Shown here piece by piece: positions 37,768-52,364 of a DNA stretch of 64,000 nt; the stretch's first letter is position 1, and every line of letters starts with the position of its first letter. Made by a program: the position numbers and the translations under genes. The notes under the pieces were generated by a model. That model saw only the letters and a list, made by a program, of their open reading frames with translations, had not been told where the DNA came from and did not search any database. Origin of the DNA: Sphingomonas abietis (GTDB lineage Bacteria; Pseudomonadota; Alphaproteobacteria; Sphingomonadales; Sphingomonadaceae); contig NZ_CP115174.1 in assembly GCF_027625475.1 (NCBI RefSeq), positions 2,453,001 through 2,517,000 on the forward strand, given 5' to 3'.

Positions 37768-40688
37768 CAGAAGGTGAAACGCGCACCGAACTGAAAGGTC
37801 CGCGGCGGGCCAGAAAGATCGTTCGGCGTACCGAAACTGGCGTTCGTGGTCGGCGAGTAGCCATCATAGCCACCAAAGTTAGCCCTGTTGAAAACATTGA
37901 ACAATTCCGCGATCAGCTGGAAATCTGTCCGATCGTGGCCGAACAGGTGAATATCCTTGGTCAACCGGACGTCCACCTGCCTGAAATCCTTCGTGCGGCC
38001 CGTATTGGCGATCACCACGCCGGCGCCGGTGCCATTGCGGGTGTCGATCACCTGATAGGGTTGCCCGGAGCCGAATACCATCAGCGTGGAGATCTGGAAA
38101 TCGAGCGGCAGCTGCGCCATGCCCGATACGACCACGCGATGCCGCTCGTCGCCGGCGTTGGGCAGATAGGGTTGCGCCGCCACATCGGGGTGATCGAAAT
38201 TGAAATCATAGCCCCGTTCCTTGGAGAAGGAGAGCGTGTAGGCGATGTTGATCGACCAAGGCGAGGCCTTGGTGAACGGTTTGTCGATCGTCAGGTACAT
38301 CCCGTCATATTTGCTGGCGCGCGCCTGCGTCATCGCGACGACGTTGGCGAAGCCGGTCACCGGGATGAAATCGTAGAAGCCGGTCGCATTGGGATTCACC
38401 GATCGGTTGACCGGATAATAGCCGATCTGATCCTGCGCCGAGACATGGTTGTAGCTGATTGAGGCGTTGAGCATCCGCCCGATCTTCTGGCGGACGCCGA
38501 TGCTGAACTGATCGGTGCGCGGCGGCTTCACGTCGTTGCGGATGATGCGCAGCTCGCCGGCCGGCGCGTTGCTGCTGGCGATCAACTGGTCGAGCGCATC
38601 CTTGCTCATATAGCTGTCATTCCACTGGATGGTGTGCTGTCCGTTGCGATCGGCGCCGTCCTTGGAAAACTCGAAACTGCGCGAGGTATATTGGCGCAGC
38701 AGCTGCTCCTCGGCGGCGTTGCGGAACAGGGTGCGGTCATAATAGCGGCCCCAGCCGGCGAAGAAGACGGTGCGCTGGTCGCCGAACGCATCGAAGGACA
38801 CGCCGACCCGCGGCTGGAAGGCCCCGAGGAACGGCTTCCGGTTCTTGCCGGTCGAGATATAGTCCGACGCGCGGAAGTCGCCGCCCTGCGCCGCCAGCGT
38901 GGTCTGCAGGGCATTGAGCGCCGCCACCGCATCGGGCGGGGTGACATAGCTGTTGTTCTTGGCGTTGGACTCATAATCCCAGCGCAGGCCGATGTTGAAG
39001 GTCACCTTGTCGGTCGCCTTCCAGTCGTCCTGCGCGAACAGGCCGACCTGGGTGTCCTTGGCATGGACGGTCGGATCGCCGACCCCGTAGAGCGCCTCGA
39101 ACGGCTGGGTGAAATCCTCGTTCTGCGAGGGGTCGTTGTTATAGTTGAACACCGGATTGGCGTTGACCGCATCGTTCACCGTGTAATCGACGAAGGCGAC
39201 CTTGCCGCCGAACTTGACGACATGGTTGCCGCCCAGGAAATCGATATTGGACAGCGTGACATTGTCGCGCAGCGTGAAGCCCTTCTGCACCACCTTCTGG
39301 CTGGTCGAGGCGCCACCGATGCGGATCGCATTATTATATTGCTGGCCGATCGTGTCGGGCTCGATCGGGGTCGGATCGAACTTGAAATAGAGATAGTCGA
39401 CCGAGGCCTCGTTGAGGAAATCGCCCTTGTTGTGCTGCCAGCGCAGGCGCCCGGTATAGACCGTGTTCTTGATGTTCGATCCGGCCTCATAGGCGGTCTG
39501 CCCGCCAAATCCCTGCGTATCCTTCTCCTTGCGGATCGAGCCGGAGAGATCGATGGTGTCGGCCTCGGTGGCTTCGAGCGTCAGCTTGGCGAAGCCGAGA
39601 TCCTCCCGGAACGGGCTGGTGAAGCTGCCCTCCTTGTCACCGAAGCGGGCAAGATTGTCCGGCGTGCGCTGGCCGAGCGTGACGCTCTCGACATTCCTCT
39701 GCTCATTGCCTTCATAGGCGACGAAGAAGTGCAGCCGGTCCTTGATGATCGGGCCGCCGAGCGAGGCGCCATATTGCTTCTGGCTGAACTTGCCGTCGTC
39801 GGCGACGCCGGCGGCCGCATTCTTCTTCTGGAAATAATCCTTGGAGCGCAGCGCGTCGATCTGGTCGAAGCCGAAGACCTCGCCGTGGAATTCGTTGCCG
39901 CCGGTCTTGGTCACCGCCGAGATCACGGTGGTGCCGGCATCCTCATATTCGGCCTTGTAGTTGGACGAGATGACCCGGAACTCCTGCACCGCCGCCTGCG
40001 GGAAAGGATTGCCCTTGGAGCTGTCGCCGCCGACGATGCCGCCCTGCTGGATGTCGGACTTGAGGCTGACGCCGTCGATGAAGACGTTGACCTGCGGCCC
40101 GCCCAGGCTCTCGCCGTTCGGGCTCTGGCTGACCCCCGATCCCGAGAAGGTCTTGCGGTTGGGATTGTTGCTCACCCGCACGCCCGGCGCGAGTTGCGCG
40201 AAGTTGAGGAAGTTGCGGCTTGCCTGCGGCAGGTTCTGGATCTGCTGGGTGGTGACGTTGGTGCCGACCTCGGAGGTACGCGTCTCGACCAGCCGGCGGC
40301 CGGTGACGACGATCTGCGGCCCCGAAAGCGCCGCCGCCACGGGCGGTGCGACATCGACATCCAGCGTCGAACTCTCGCCGACACCGACCGTCACCTGCTG
40401 CCTGGTCGTCGCAGCGCCGGCGGTGAAGGTGATCTCATAGGTGCCCGGCCGCAATCCGGGCAGCGCATAGCTGCCCTGCGCGTTGGCGGTCGCGCTTCTG
40501 CTGGCGCCGCTGTTGACGTCGACGGCGGTGATCGTCGCATTCGGCCCGTGCGCCACGGTGCCGCGGATCGAGGCGGTGACGGTCTGCGCCAAACCCGGTG
40601 TGGCGCAGGCCATCGCGGATGCCAGCAGGACGATACGAATGGAGGCGCGGCCGCACGGCGCGCGAGAAGCGGTATAGGACATCGGCAT
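37767..40688 (-). CDS. Oar-type TonB-dependent receptor with N-terminal CarboxypepD_reg-like domain
   Basis: Outer-membrane transporter of 973 residues. A signal peptide (ending PGLAQ) is followed by a carboxypeptidase-regulatory-like beta-sandwich (SIRGTVAHGPNATITAVDVNSG...GSYALPGLRPGTYEITF), a plug domain (QIVVTGRRLVETRTSEVGTN, NFAQLAPGVRV) and a long barrel ending FQFGARFTF with a terminal Phe. This Oar-like layout is common for saccharide import in sphingomonads and xanthomonads. The gene is the first of a three-gene operon with the endoglucanase and beta-glucosidase, so it probably imports beta-glucan oligosaccharides. ATG 40682 is an alternative start. Confidence 0.93.
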   Translation of the reverse strand: MPMSYTASRAPCGRASIRIVLLASAMACATPGLAQTVTASIRGTVAHGPNATITAVDVNSGASRSATANAQGSYALPGLRPGTYEITFTAGAATTRQQVTVGVGESSTLDVDVAPPVAAALSGPQIVVTGRRLVETRTSEVGTNVTTQQIQNLPQASRNFLNFAQLAPGVRVSNNPNRKTFSGSGVSQSPNGESLGGPQVNVFIDGVSLKSDIQQGGIVGGDSSKGNPFPQAAVQEFRVISSNYKAEYEDAGTTVISAVTKTGGNEFHGEVFGFDQIDALRSKDYFQKKNAAAGVADDGKFSQKQYGASLGGPIIKDRLHFFVAYEGNEQRNVESVTLGQRTPDNLARFGDKEGSFTSPFREDLGFAKLTLEATEADTIDLSGSIRKEKDTQGFGGQTAYEAGSNIKNTVYTGRLRWQHNKGDFLNEASVDYLYFKFDPTPIEPDTIGQQYNNAIRIGGASTSQKVVQKGFTLRDNVTLSNIDFLGGNHVVKFGGKVAFVDYTVNDAVNANPVFNYNNDPSQNEDFTQPFEALYGVGDPTVHAKDTQVGLFAQDDWKATDKVTFNIGLRWDYESNAKNNSYVTPPDAVAALNALQTTLAAQGGDFRASDYISTGKNRKPFLGAFQPRVGVSFDAFGDQRTVFFAGWGRYYDRTLFRNAAEEQLLRQYTSRSFEFSKDGADRNGQHTIQWNDSYMSKDALDQLIASSNAPAGELRIIRNDVKPPRTDQFSIGVRQKIGRMLNASISYNHVSAQDQIGYYPVNRSVNPNATGFYDFIPVTGFANVVAMTQARASKYDGMYLTIDKPFTKASPWSINIAYTLSFSKERGYDFNFDHPDVAAQPYLPNAGDERHRVVVSGMAQLPLDFQISTLMVFGSGQPYQVIDTRNGTGAGVVIANTGRTKDFRQVDVRLTKDIHLFGHDRTDFQLIAELFNVFNRANFGGYDGYSPTTNASFGTPNDLSGPPRTFQFGARFTF

Positions 40689-40850
40689 TCTCCCCTGTCG
40701 ACCGGACGTATCGCCCTTATGGTCTTGGCGCCTGACGGCGGCGCTCGGGAGAAATCGGCTCGCGCGATGCTTTGTTCCGCCAAATGGCGGATTTAATGGC
40801 CCATTCGTCGCACGCGACGCTCAATTGCTACTAAAGTTGCAAAATCGCCG

Positions 40851-41597
40851 TCAGGCCGACGCTGCGCTACCCAGAATGTCATCGACCCAGGCTGGAACCA
40901 GCACGCCCGCCGTCCCCAGCCGGGTTTCGTGGAAATAGACGCTGCCAGCGGACGGCTCAAGGTTGAGCTCCAGCGTGTCGGCGCCGGCATGGCGCGCGGC
41001 CTGGACGAAACCGGCCGCAGGATAGACCGCGCCGGAGGTGCCGATCGAGACGAACAGATCGACAGCCATGATCGCCTCCTCGATACGTTCCATCCCATAG
41101 GGCATCTCGCCGAATAAGACGATGTCGGGGCGCAGTTCATCCTGCCCGCACGCCGCGCAGCGAGGACCGTCGTTCATCGCACCGGCGAACGCGGCGCGCG
41201 TACCGCAGGCGCTGCACAACGAGGACAGCAGCTCGCCATGCATGTGCAGCATCCGCTTCGCGCCGGCCCGCTCGTGCAGGTCATCGACATTCTGGGTGAC
41301 GATCAGCAGCTCGCCCGGCCAGTGCGCATCCAGGAACGCCAGCGCCTTGTGCGCCGCATTGGGCGCGACAGAAGCGAGCCCGCGGCGGCGCTGGTCGTAG
41401 AAATCGAGAACCAGCGCGCGATCGATCGCCAGCGCCTCGAGCGTGCAGATCTCCTCGACCGCGCGCTTCTGGAGCACCCCGTCGGCATCGAGATATTCCC
41501 AATAGCTCACCGCGCCATGGGTACGGAAGGTCGGCACGCCGGACTCCGCCGACACGCCCGCCCCGGTCAGGATGACGATGTTCTGGATATCGCGCAT
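40851..41597 (-). CDS. cobB: NAD-dependent protein deacylase (Sir2/CobB class III)
   Basis: Sirtuin of 248 residues that removes acetyl or succinyl groups from lysines, using NAD+. The signatures are GAGVSAESGVPTFR, TQNVDDLH and the catalytic His in MLHMHGEL. A four-Cys zinc site is present (CSACG ... CAACG). The FYDQRRR segment carries the Tyr-x-x-Arg pair that marks class III deacylases able to act on acidic acyl groups. A plausible client is the acetyl-CoA synthetase encoded in this window. It lies upstream of the receptor operon with a 162-bp gap and is probably transcribed separately. Confidence 0.94.
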   Translation of the reverse strand: MRDIQNIVILTGAGVSAESGVPTFRTHGAVSYWEYLDADGVLQKRAVEEICTLEALAIDRALVLDFYDQRRRGLASVAPNAAHKALAFLDAHWPGELLIVTQNVDDLHERAGAKRMLHMHGELLSSLCSACGTRAAFAGAMNDGPRCAACGQDELRPDIVLFGEMPYGMERIEEAIMAVDLFVSIGTSGAVYPAAGFVQAARHAGADTLELNLEPSAGSVYFHETRLGTAGVLVPAWVDDILGSAASA

Positions 41598-41667
41598 CCC
41601 GCCATCATAATCCTTATGACCGGGGATCGCTATTGAGGAACGGGCGATGGAGCGCGTCGGACTTCGA

Positions 41668-41835
41668 TCAGCGTGCCATGAACTCCACCGCCAGCGGCGC
41701 CGCGGCGAAGGCCTTCTGGAGCGCGATGATGTCGGCGTCCTCGCAATGCGCTTCCGGCGCGGGACCGGCCTCCGCCTCGATCTCGACGAGCGGCAGCCCC
41801 AGCCTCAGATGCAGCCAATGCGCGGTGGTGGTCAT
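41668..41835 (-). CDS. Possible small protein of 55 residues
   Basis: Candidate gene. An ATG at 41835 follows AGGGGA at nine bases and opens a frame beginning MTTTAHWLHLRLGLPLVEIEAEAG and continuing EDADIIALQKAFAAAPLAVEFMAR. The product is acidic with an amphipathic helix in its second half. No family is recognised. It occupies an otherwise unexplained interval between the Sir2 and Mpo1-like genes, and the competing frames in that interval are Arg/Gly-rich shadows. Confidence 0.4.
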   Translation of the reverse strand: MTTTAHWLHLRLGLPLVEIEAEAGPAPEAHCEDADIIALQKAFAAAPLAVEFMAR

Positions 41836-41928
41836 GTCGTGCGATCCCCTGCCACCAATCCGGCGGCCTCGATCTGGTTAACGACGGGCGCGCGGGAAGT
41901 TTTAGGGCTGTTTCGATCGAACCGTCGT

Positions 41929-42248
41929 TCAGCGCTCCGGCACGCCGGCCCGCGCCAGTTCACGGCCCAGTCGGCCGCTGATCCAGCAGCCATACATCAC
42001 GAAATCCGCCGCGAGCGACCAGAGCGGATGCCGGAAGGTCGCCGGCCGGTTCCGCTCCACGCCGAAGTGCGCCACCCAGGCGAAGCCATAGCCCGCCACC
42101 GGCATCAGCCAGAACAACAGCGCGTGCCCGGTGATCATCCCGGCCAAACAACACAGGATCACCAGCGTCGTGCCGACATAATGAAGCGCGCGCGTCGCCG
42201 GTTTTGCATGTTCGCGGAGGTAGAAGGGCCAGAACTCCGCGAAGCTCT

Positions 42249-42252
<4 letters not shown>
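41929..42252 (-). CDS. Mpo1-like (DUF962) membrane protein
   Basis: Product of 107 residues with three to four hydrophobic segments. The pattern FYLREHAKPATRALHYVGTTLVI and HFGVERNRPATFRHPLWSLAADFVMY matches DUF962, whose yeast member Mpo1 is an iron-dependent dioxygenase shortening 2-hydroxy fatty acids. The conserved His residues in HYVGT, HFGVE and RHPLWS could bind iron. 2-Hydroxy fatty acids are abundant in sphingolipids of Sphingomonadaceae, which makes a role there attractive but unproven. The ATG overlaps the dnaE stop by four bases. Confidence 0.82.
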
Positions 42253-45821
<3,569 letters not shown>

Positions 45822-45870
45822 CGCGGGACTATGTGGTGCTTCGCCGAGTCGGTCCAACCCTCAGGCGCGA

Positions 45871-45879
45871 TTATCCACA
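45871..45879 (+). promoter_or_regulatory. Consensus DnaA box upstream of dnaE
   Basis: TTATCCACA, the exact DnaA-box consensus, occurs once in the short gap upstream of the dnaE start. It could allow DnaA to modulate dnaE. Whether it is functional is unknown, and I see no clustered boxes that would suggest an origin. Confidence 0.4.
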
Positions 45880-45897
45880 GCAAAGGGCAAGGCAGGA

Positions 45898-46911
45898 TCA
45901 GGCCGCCCTCGCCAGCTCTGCCGCGGGCCGCCTCGTTGCCGCACGCTCCGCATAGCGCCGGGCCAGCGTCGCACAGACGAACAATTGGGCCTGGTGGAAC
46001 AGCATCAGCGGCAGCACAATCAGCCCGATGGCGTGCCCCGGAAACAGGATCGCGGCCATCGGGATGCCTCCGGCCATGCTCTTCTTCGATCCGCAGAACA
46101 CGATCGCGATCTCGTCCTCGGTCGAAAATCCAGCCCAGCGGCTGACGCGAGTGGTCGTCACGATCACCAGCGCGAGCATGGCGAGATCGATCAGCAGCAC
46201 GACGCCGATGCTCGCCGGCGAAAGCTGGTGCCATATCCCTGCCACCATGCCGGCGCTGAACGCCGCGTAGACGACCACCAGCACCGATCCGCGATCCACC
46301 ACCGAGGTCAGCAGCGGGTGCTGGAGCAGCCAGCCCCCGATCCACGGGCGCACGGCCTGCCCGACCACGAAGGGCAGCAGGATCTGGAGGGCGATATCCT
46401 CCAGCGCCTTGAGCGAGAAACCGCCGCTGGCGGCCGGCAGCAATTGCGATACCAGAATGGGCGTCAGGATCACGCCGAGCATGTTGGACAGCGATGCGCT
46501 GCACAGCGCCCCCGGCACATTGCCGCGCGCGATCGACGTGAAGGCGATCGAGGATTGCACCGTCGAGGGCAGCAGGCACAGGAACAGCAACCCGGTCAGG
46601 ATGTCCTGCGGCAGATGCCCGCGCAGCAGCAGCGTGACGATTACGCCGATGACCGGGAAGAGGATGTAGGTGCTGGCGAAGATCAGTGCCTGCAACCGCC
46701 AATGCCCGAGCCCCGCCCAGATCGCTTCCGGTTTCAGCCGTGCGCCATAGAGCAGGAACAGCGCCGCAACCGCGAGATTGACGCCGATATCCACCACACC
46801 GGCGGACGCGCCGCGTGCAGGCAGGATCGCCGCCAGCGCGACCGTGGCGATCAGCAGCAGCAGATAGGGATCGAGACGCAGTCGCGAGCGGATCGTCTGG
46901 ATAGCGGACAT
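45898..46911 (-). CDS. Bile acid:sodium symporter (BASS/SBF-like) family transporter
   Basis: Integral membrane protein of 337 residues with nine or ten hydrophobic helices. It belongs to the SBF-like (PF13593, YocS/P7-type) branch: LFLLYGARLKPEAIWAG, LLFLCLLPSTVQSSIAFTSIARGNVPGALCSASLSNMLGV and IVFCGSKKSMAGGIPMAA are characteristic. It probably imports an organic anion with sodium; the substrate is unknown. The ATG at 46911 gives the normal family N-terminus. It is divergent from the LysR gene at 47.0 kb, which probably controls it. Confidence 0.9.
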   Translation of the reverse strand: MSAIQTIRSRLRLDPYLLLLIATVALAAILPARGASAGVVDIGVNLAVAALFLLYGARLKPEAIWAGLGHWRLQALIFASTYILFPVIGVIVTLLLRGHLPQDILTGLLFLCLLPSTVQSSIAFTSIARGNVPGALCSASLSNMLGVILTPILVSQLLPAASGGFSLKALEDIALQILLPFVVGQAVRPWIGGWLLQHPLLTSVVDRGSVLVVVYAAFSAGMVAGIWHQLSPASIGVVLLIDLAMLALVIVTTTRVSRWAGFSTEDEIAIVFCGSKKSMAGGIPMAAILFPGHAIGLIVLPLMLFHQAQLFVCATLARRYAERAATRRPAAELARAA

Positions 46912-47002
46912 GGCGGCCTCCTTGCCGGTAGGGCCCTGAGCTAGGCGGCCGGCACGAGATAGACAATTCCGATAGCCAGGATAACAGTCATCACCTAGCA
47001 TG

Positions 47003-47013
47003 ATGACCGTCAT
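47003..47013. promoter_or_regulatory. Small palindrome at the LysR 5' end
   Basis: ATGAC-C-GTCAT is a perfect 5+1+5 palindrome in the divergent LysR/BASS region. It overlaps the two upstream candidate start codons of the LysR gene, which argues for the downstream start at 47021. It could be a LysR half-site; the evidence is weak. Confidence 0.25.
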
Positions 47014-47020
47014 GACAAAT

Positions 47021-47872
47021 ATGCTCATCCCGGCTGACCTGCTGCGAAGTTTCGTGGCCGTGATCGAGGCTGGCAGCTTTACGGGAGCGGCCCGACAGCT
47101 CGGCCTGCGCCAATCGACGATCAGCCAGCAGATCGGGCGGCTGGAGGGGCTCGCCGGACGCCGGCTGATCGACCGCGACACCCATCGCATGGCGTTGACC
47201 GTCGAGGGCGATCGGCTCCTCGATCATGCCCGCAAGATCCTCGACGCCCATGCCCGGCTCGAACAGAGTCTGTCCGACACGCCCCTTCGAGGCCGGCTGC
47301 GGATCGGCGCATCCGAGGATTTCGTGCTGTCGGCGCTGCCCGACGTGCTCGCCTCCTTCGCCAGACGCCATCCCGAAGTCGATCTCGAACTCAGCGCCGG
47401 GCTCAGCCACAATCTCTACGAGATGTTCGACAGCGGATCGCTCGACGTCATCCTCGTCAAGCGAAAGGCCGGCGATCGGCGTGGCATGACCGCGTGGCGG
47501 GAACCGATCCGCTGGGTCGGCCATTCCGAGTTCCGCGTCGATCCCGAGGCCCCGCTACCGCTGCTGCTCTACCCGCCGCCCAGCGTCACCCGCGCGCTCG
47601 CCCTGAAGGCGCTGGAGGCGGCGGCGCGGCGCTGGCGGGTGGCGTTCACCAGCGCCAGCCTGACCGGGCTGACGGCGGCGGCGCGGGCGGGCATCGGCAT
47701 CATGCCGCACTCGGCGCGGCTGATGCCCGCCGGGCTCGTGGCCATCGCCGCGGATCGCGCCTTGCCCGCTCTGCCCGACGTCGAATTCACCGTGCTTGGC
47801 CCGGGCGCGGGGCATCCGGTCGCCGACGCCTTGATCGGCGCAATCCTGCACTGGGCCGCGGGCACGCGCTGA
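47021..47872 (+). CDS. LysR family transcriptional regulator
   Basis: Regulator of about 283 residues. The DNA-binding domain reads LLRSFVAVIEAGSFTGAARQLGLRQSTISQQIGRLEGLAGRRLIDRDTHRMALTVEGDRLL, followed by a standard effector-binding domain (LRIGASEDFVLSALPDVLASFARRHPEVDLEL). ATG codons at 47000, 47003, 47012 and 47021 are in frame; the last best fits family N-termini. It is divergently arranged with the BASS transporter, whose expression it most likely controls in response to a transported or related compound. Confidence 0.92.
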   Translation: MLIPADLLRSFVAVIEAGSFTGAARQLGLRQSTISQQIGRLEGLAGRRLIDRDTHRMALTVEGDRLLDHARKILDAHARLEQSLSDTPLRGRLRIGASEDFVLSALPDVLASFARRHPEVDLELSAGLSHNLYEMFDSGSLDVILVKRKAGDRRGMTAWREPIRWVGHSEFRVDPEAPLPLLLYPPPSVTRALALKALEAAARRWRVAFTSASLTGLTAAARAGIGIMPHSARLMPAGLVAIAADRALPALPDVEFTVLGPGAGHPVADALIGAILHWAAGTR

Positions 47873-47905
47873 TCACCAGGTCAGCCCTGTCGCACTATGC
47901 CCGGA

Positions 47906-48772
47906 TCAGCCCCCGGCACGTTCGCTGGCATAGGTCTGGGTACCGCGGGTGATCAGCACGTCTCCCGGCAGCAGATCGGCCGGGCCGAGATCCGGTAACG
48001 CCGCCAGCCGCCCGTAAAGCGGCGCGAAATCCGTCTCGATCGTCTGGCGGAGCAGATCCTCGAAACTGTCGATGACGAAATAGACCTGCTGATAGTCGTC
48101 GATCCGATAGCGGGTCCGCATCACCCGTTCGAGATCGAACGCCACCCGATGGGGGCTCGGATCGTCGAGCGCGAAGCGGCTTTCGCCGTGGCTGGAGACG
48201 ATGCCCGATCCGAACAGGCGGATGCCGCCTTCCTCGCGCACCAGCCCGAACTCGACCGTATACCAGTAGAGCCGGGCCAGCTTATCGAGCGCGCCGAAGC
48301 CCAGCGACCGCAACCCGCCCTCGCCATAAGCCTGCATGTAATCGGCGAACACCGGATCGGCGAGCATCGGCACATGGCCGAATACATCGTGGAAGACATC
48401 CGGCTCCTGCAGATAATCGAGCTGGTCGCGGCGGCGGATGAAGTTGCCGGCGACGAAGCGGCGATGGGCGAGATGATCGAAGAATACCTCGTCCGGCACC
48501 AGCCCCGGCACCGCCACCACCTGCCAGCCGGTCGCGGCATGGAGCCGGTCGTTCAGTTCGGCGAAGTCCGGGATACCGGGCTTCGAGAGACGCAGCACCT
48601 CCAACCCGCGCAGAAATGCCTTCGCCGCGCGGCCGGGCAATTGCTGCTGCTGGCGCGCGAACAGGATATCCCAGGTCTCGTGGTCCGCCGCGCTATAGGC
48701 CGACCAGTCCTGCGCGATGGTCCAGTCGGCGGCGGCGCCTTCGGGCGGGCGGTCGAGTACATGATCAGCCAT
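47906..48772 (-). CDS. phhA: Phenylalanine 4-monooxygenase
   Basis: Non-heme iron, tetrahydropterin-dependent hydroxylase converting phenylalanine to tyrosine. The protein has 288 residues. The iron ligands are the two His in PDVFHDVFGHVP and the Glu in YWYTVEFGLV. The pterin-binding region (GLVPDEVFFDHLAHRRFVAGNFIR) and the late SFEDLL segment match bacterial single-domain enzymes. A 14-bp palindrome lies between the start codon and the upstream ligA end, and could be an operator. No pterin-recycling gene (phhB) is adjacent. Confidence 0.96.
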   Translation of the reverse strand: MADHVLDRPPEGAAADWTIAQDWSAYSAADHETWDILFARQQQQLPGRAAKAFLRGLEVLRLSKPGIPDFAELNDRLHAATGWQVVAVPGLVPDEVFFDHLAHRRFVAGNFIRRRDQLDYLQEPDVFHDVFGHVPMLADPVFADYMQAYGEGGLRSLGFGALDKLARLYWYTVEFGLVREEGGIRLFGSGIVSSHGESRFALDDPSPHRVAFDLERVMRTRYRIDDYQQVYFVIDSFEDLLRQTIETDFAPLYGRLAALPDLGPADLLPGDVLITRGTQTYASERAGG

Positions 48773-48781
48773 GGCGAGAAG

Positions 48782-48795
48782 GTAACATCTGTTAC
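48782..48795. promoter_or_regulatory. 14-bp palindrome upstream of phhA
   Basis: GTAACA-TC-TGTTAC has perfect 6-bp arms and starts 10 bases before the phhA ATG on the coding strand. It is a candidate repressor or activator site, with no matching regulator gene adjacent. Confidence 0.3.
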
Positions 48796-48839
48796 GGATA
48801 TTGCCAGAGGACTTGAGTCACGCCGCCATCGCCGGGCGA

Positions 48840-51594
<2,755 letters not shown>

Positions 51595-51604
51595 GCTGTG
51601 CTCC

Positions 51605-51621
51605 AGATATCGAGGATATCT
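51605..51621. promoter_or_regulatory. Palindrome overlapping the mucR leader
   Basis: AGATATC-GAG-GATATCT has perfect 7-bp arms and lies 10 bases upstream of the mucR GTG. The sequence is rich in TA steps, as preferred by MucR-type proteins, so autoregulation is plausible. The surrounding 200 bases are visibly more AT-rich than the rest of the window. Confidence 0.4.
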
Positions 51622-51786
51622 GCGCTCTACGCCGATGTGACAGATTGTCGATATAAAATGGTCAGTTTTTCGAGGAATTTGTGACGCTGTGTTGATGAAG
51701 GACTGGGTGCGAGGGGATCGAAGTCGCAAAACGCCCGATGCAAATTGTGACGGCGTTTCTCGGCTCGGCGCCATATCGACGAACTA

Positions 51787-51821
51787 ATCCATGATAGTCA
51801 ATTTACTTGACTATCATGGAT
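51787..51821. promoter_or_regulatory. Perfect 15-bp inverted repeat, probable MarR operator
   Basis: ATCCATGATAGTCAA and its exact reverse complement flank TTTAC, ending 22 bases before the MarR start. The inner TAGTCAA/TTGACTA core resembles known MarR-family operators. TTGACT (51807-51812) could be the -35 element with TATCAG (51831-51836) as -10 after 18 bases, so bound repressor would cover the promoter. Confidence 0.65.
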
Positions 51822-51843
51822 GCCGTGGAGTATCAGCTTCACC

Positions 51844-52311
51844 ATGACAGACGAAACGCCATGGCATGATGCTTTGTCCCTTCCCGCCCTGCTGCGCCAT
51901 GCGCGGAACACCTATGGCGTCGCCATGCGGGAGGCTCTGAACGCGGCAGGTTACGACGATATTCCCGGCAACGGCCTCTACATCCTTGGCGGACTGGCTC
52001 TCGGTGACGGCGGCGTGCCGATCGGCCAACTCTGCCGTGACCTGCGCATCACCAAGCAGGCCGCCGGCCAACTCGTCGATACGCTGGTGCTGCGCGGCTA
52101 TCTCGATCGCACGACCGACGACGACGACCGGCGCAGGCTGATCGTGTCTCTCACCGCGCGCGGCCGGGCCGCCGCCAATGCACAGACCGAGGGTCGGAAA
52201 AAAGTGGATGCGGCCTTGCTCGCGGCCGTGGGCGACGAGGATGTCGCCCGCACCTGCCGCACGCTGGCGGCCTTGATCGTCATCGGCCGCGAAGACCCGA
52301 ACCACGGCTGA
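51844..52311 (+). CDS. MarR family transcriptional regulator
   Basis: Winged-helix regulator of 155 residues: LPALLRHARNTYGVAMREALNAAGYDDIPGNGLYILGGLALGDGG is the dimerisation part, and LCRDLRITKQAAGQLVDTLVLRGYLDRTTDDDDRRRLIVSLTARGR is the recognition helix and wing. The ATG at 51844 is preferred; an ATG at 51820 would start inside the operator palindrome. No gene follows closely in the same direction that looks like an obvious target (the PilZ gene starts 53 bases later), so autoregulation with a distant regulon is possible. Confidence 0.9.
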   Translation: MTDETPWHDALSLPALLRHARNTYGVAMREALNAAGYDDIPGNGLYILGGLALGDGGVPIGQLCRDLRITKQAAGQLVDTLVLRGYLDRTTDDDDRRRLIVSLTARGRAAANAQTEGRKKVDAALLAAVGDEDVARTCRTLAALIVIGREDPNHG

Positions 52312-52364
52312 TAACCGTTTCGTCCTTCACGCTTTGTCAACGGACGGTGACTAAGCCGGTAACC

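Noticed and set aside
45858..45897. A replication origin near the DnaA box
   Set aside because: Only one box is present, with no AT-rich unwinding region, box cluster, dnaA, dnaN or parAB nearby.
51595..51786. An N-terminal extension of MucR by about 60 residues
   Set aside because: The GTG at 51594 has a good ribosome site and matches the family N-terminus; the upstream part is AT-rich regulatory-looking DNA containing a palindrome.
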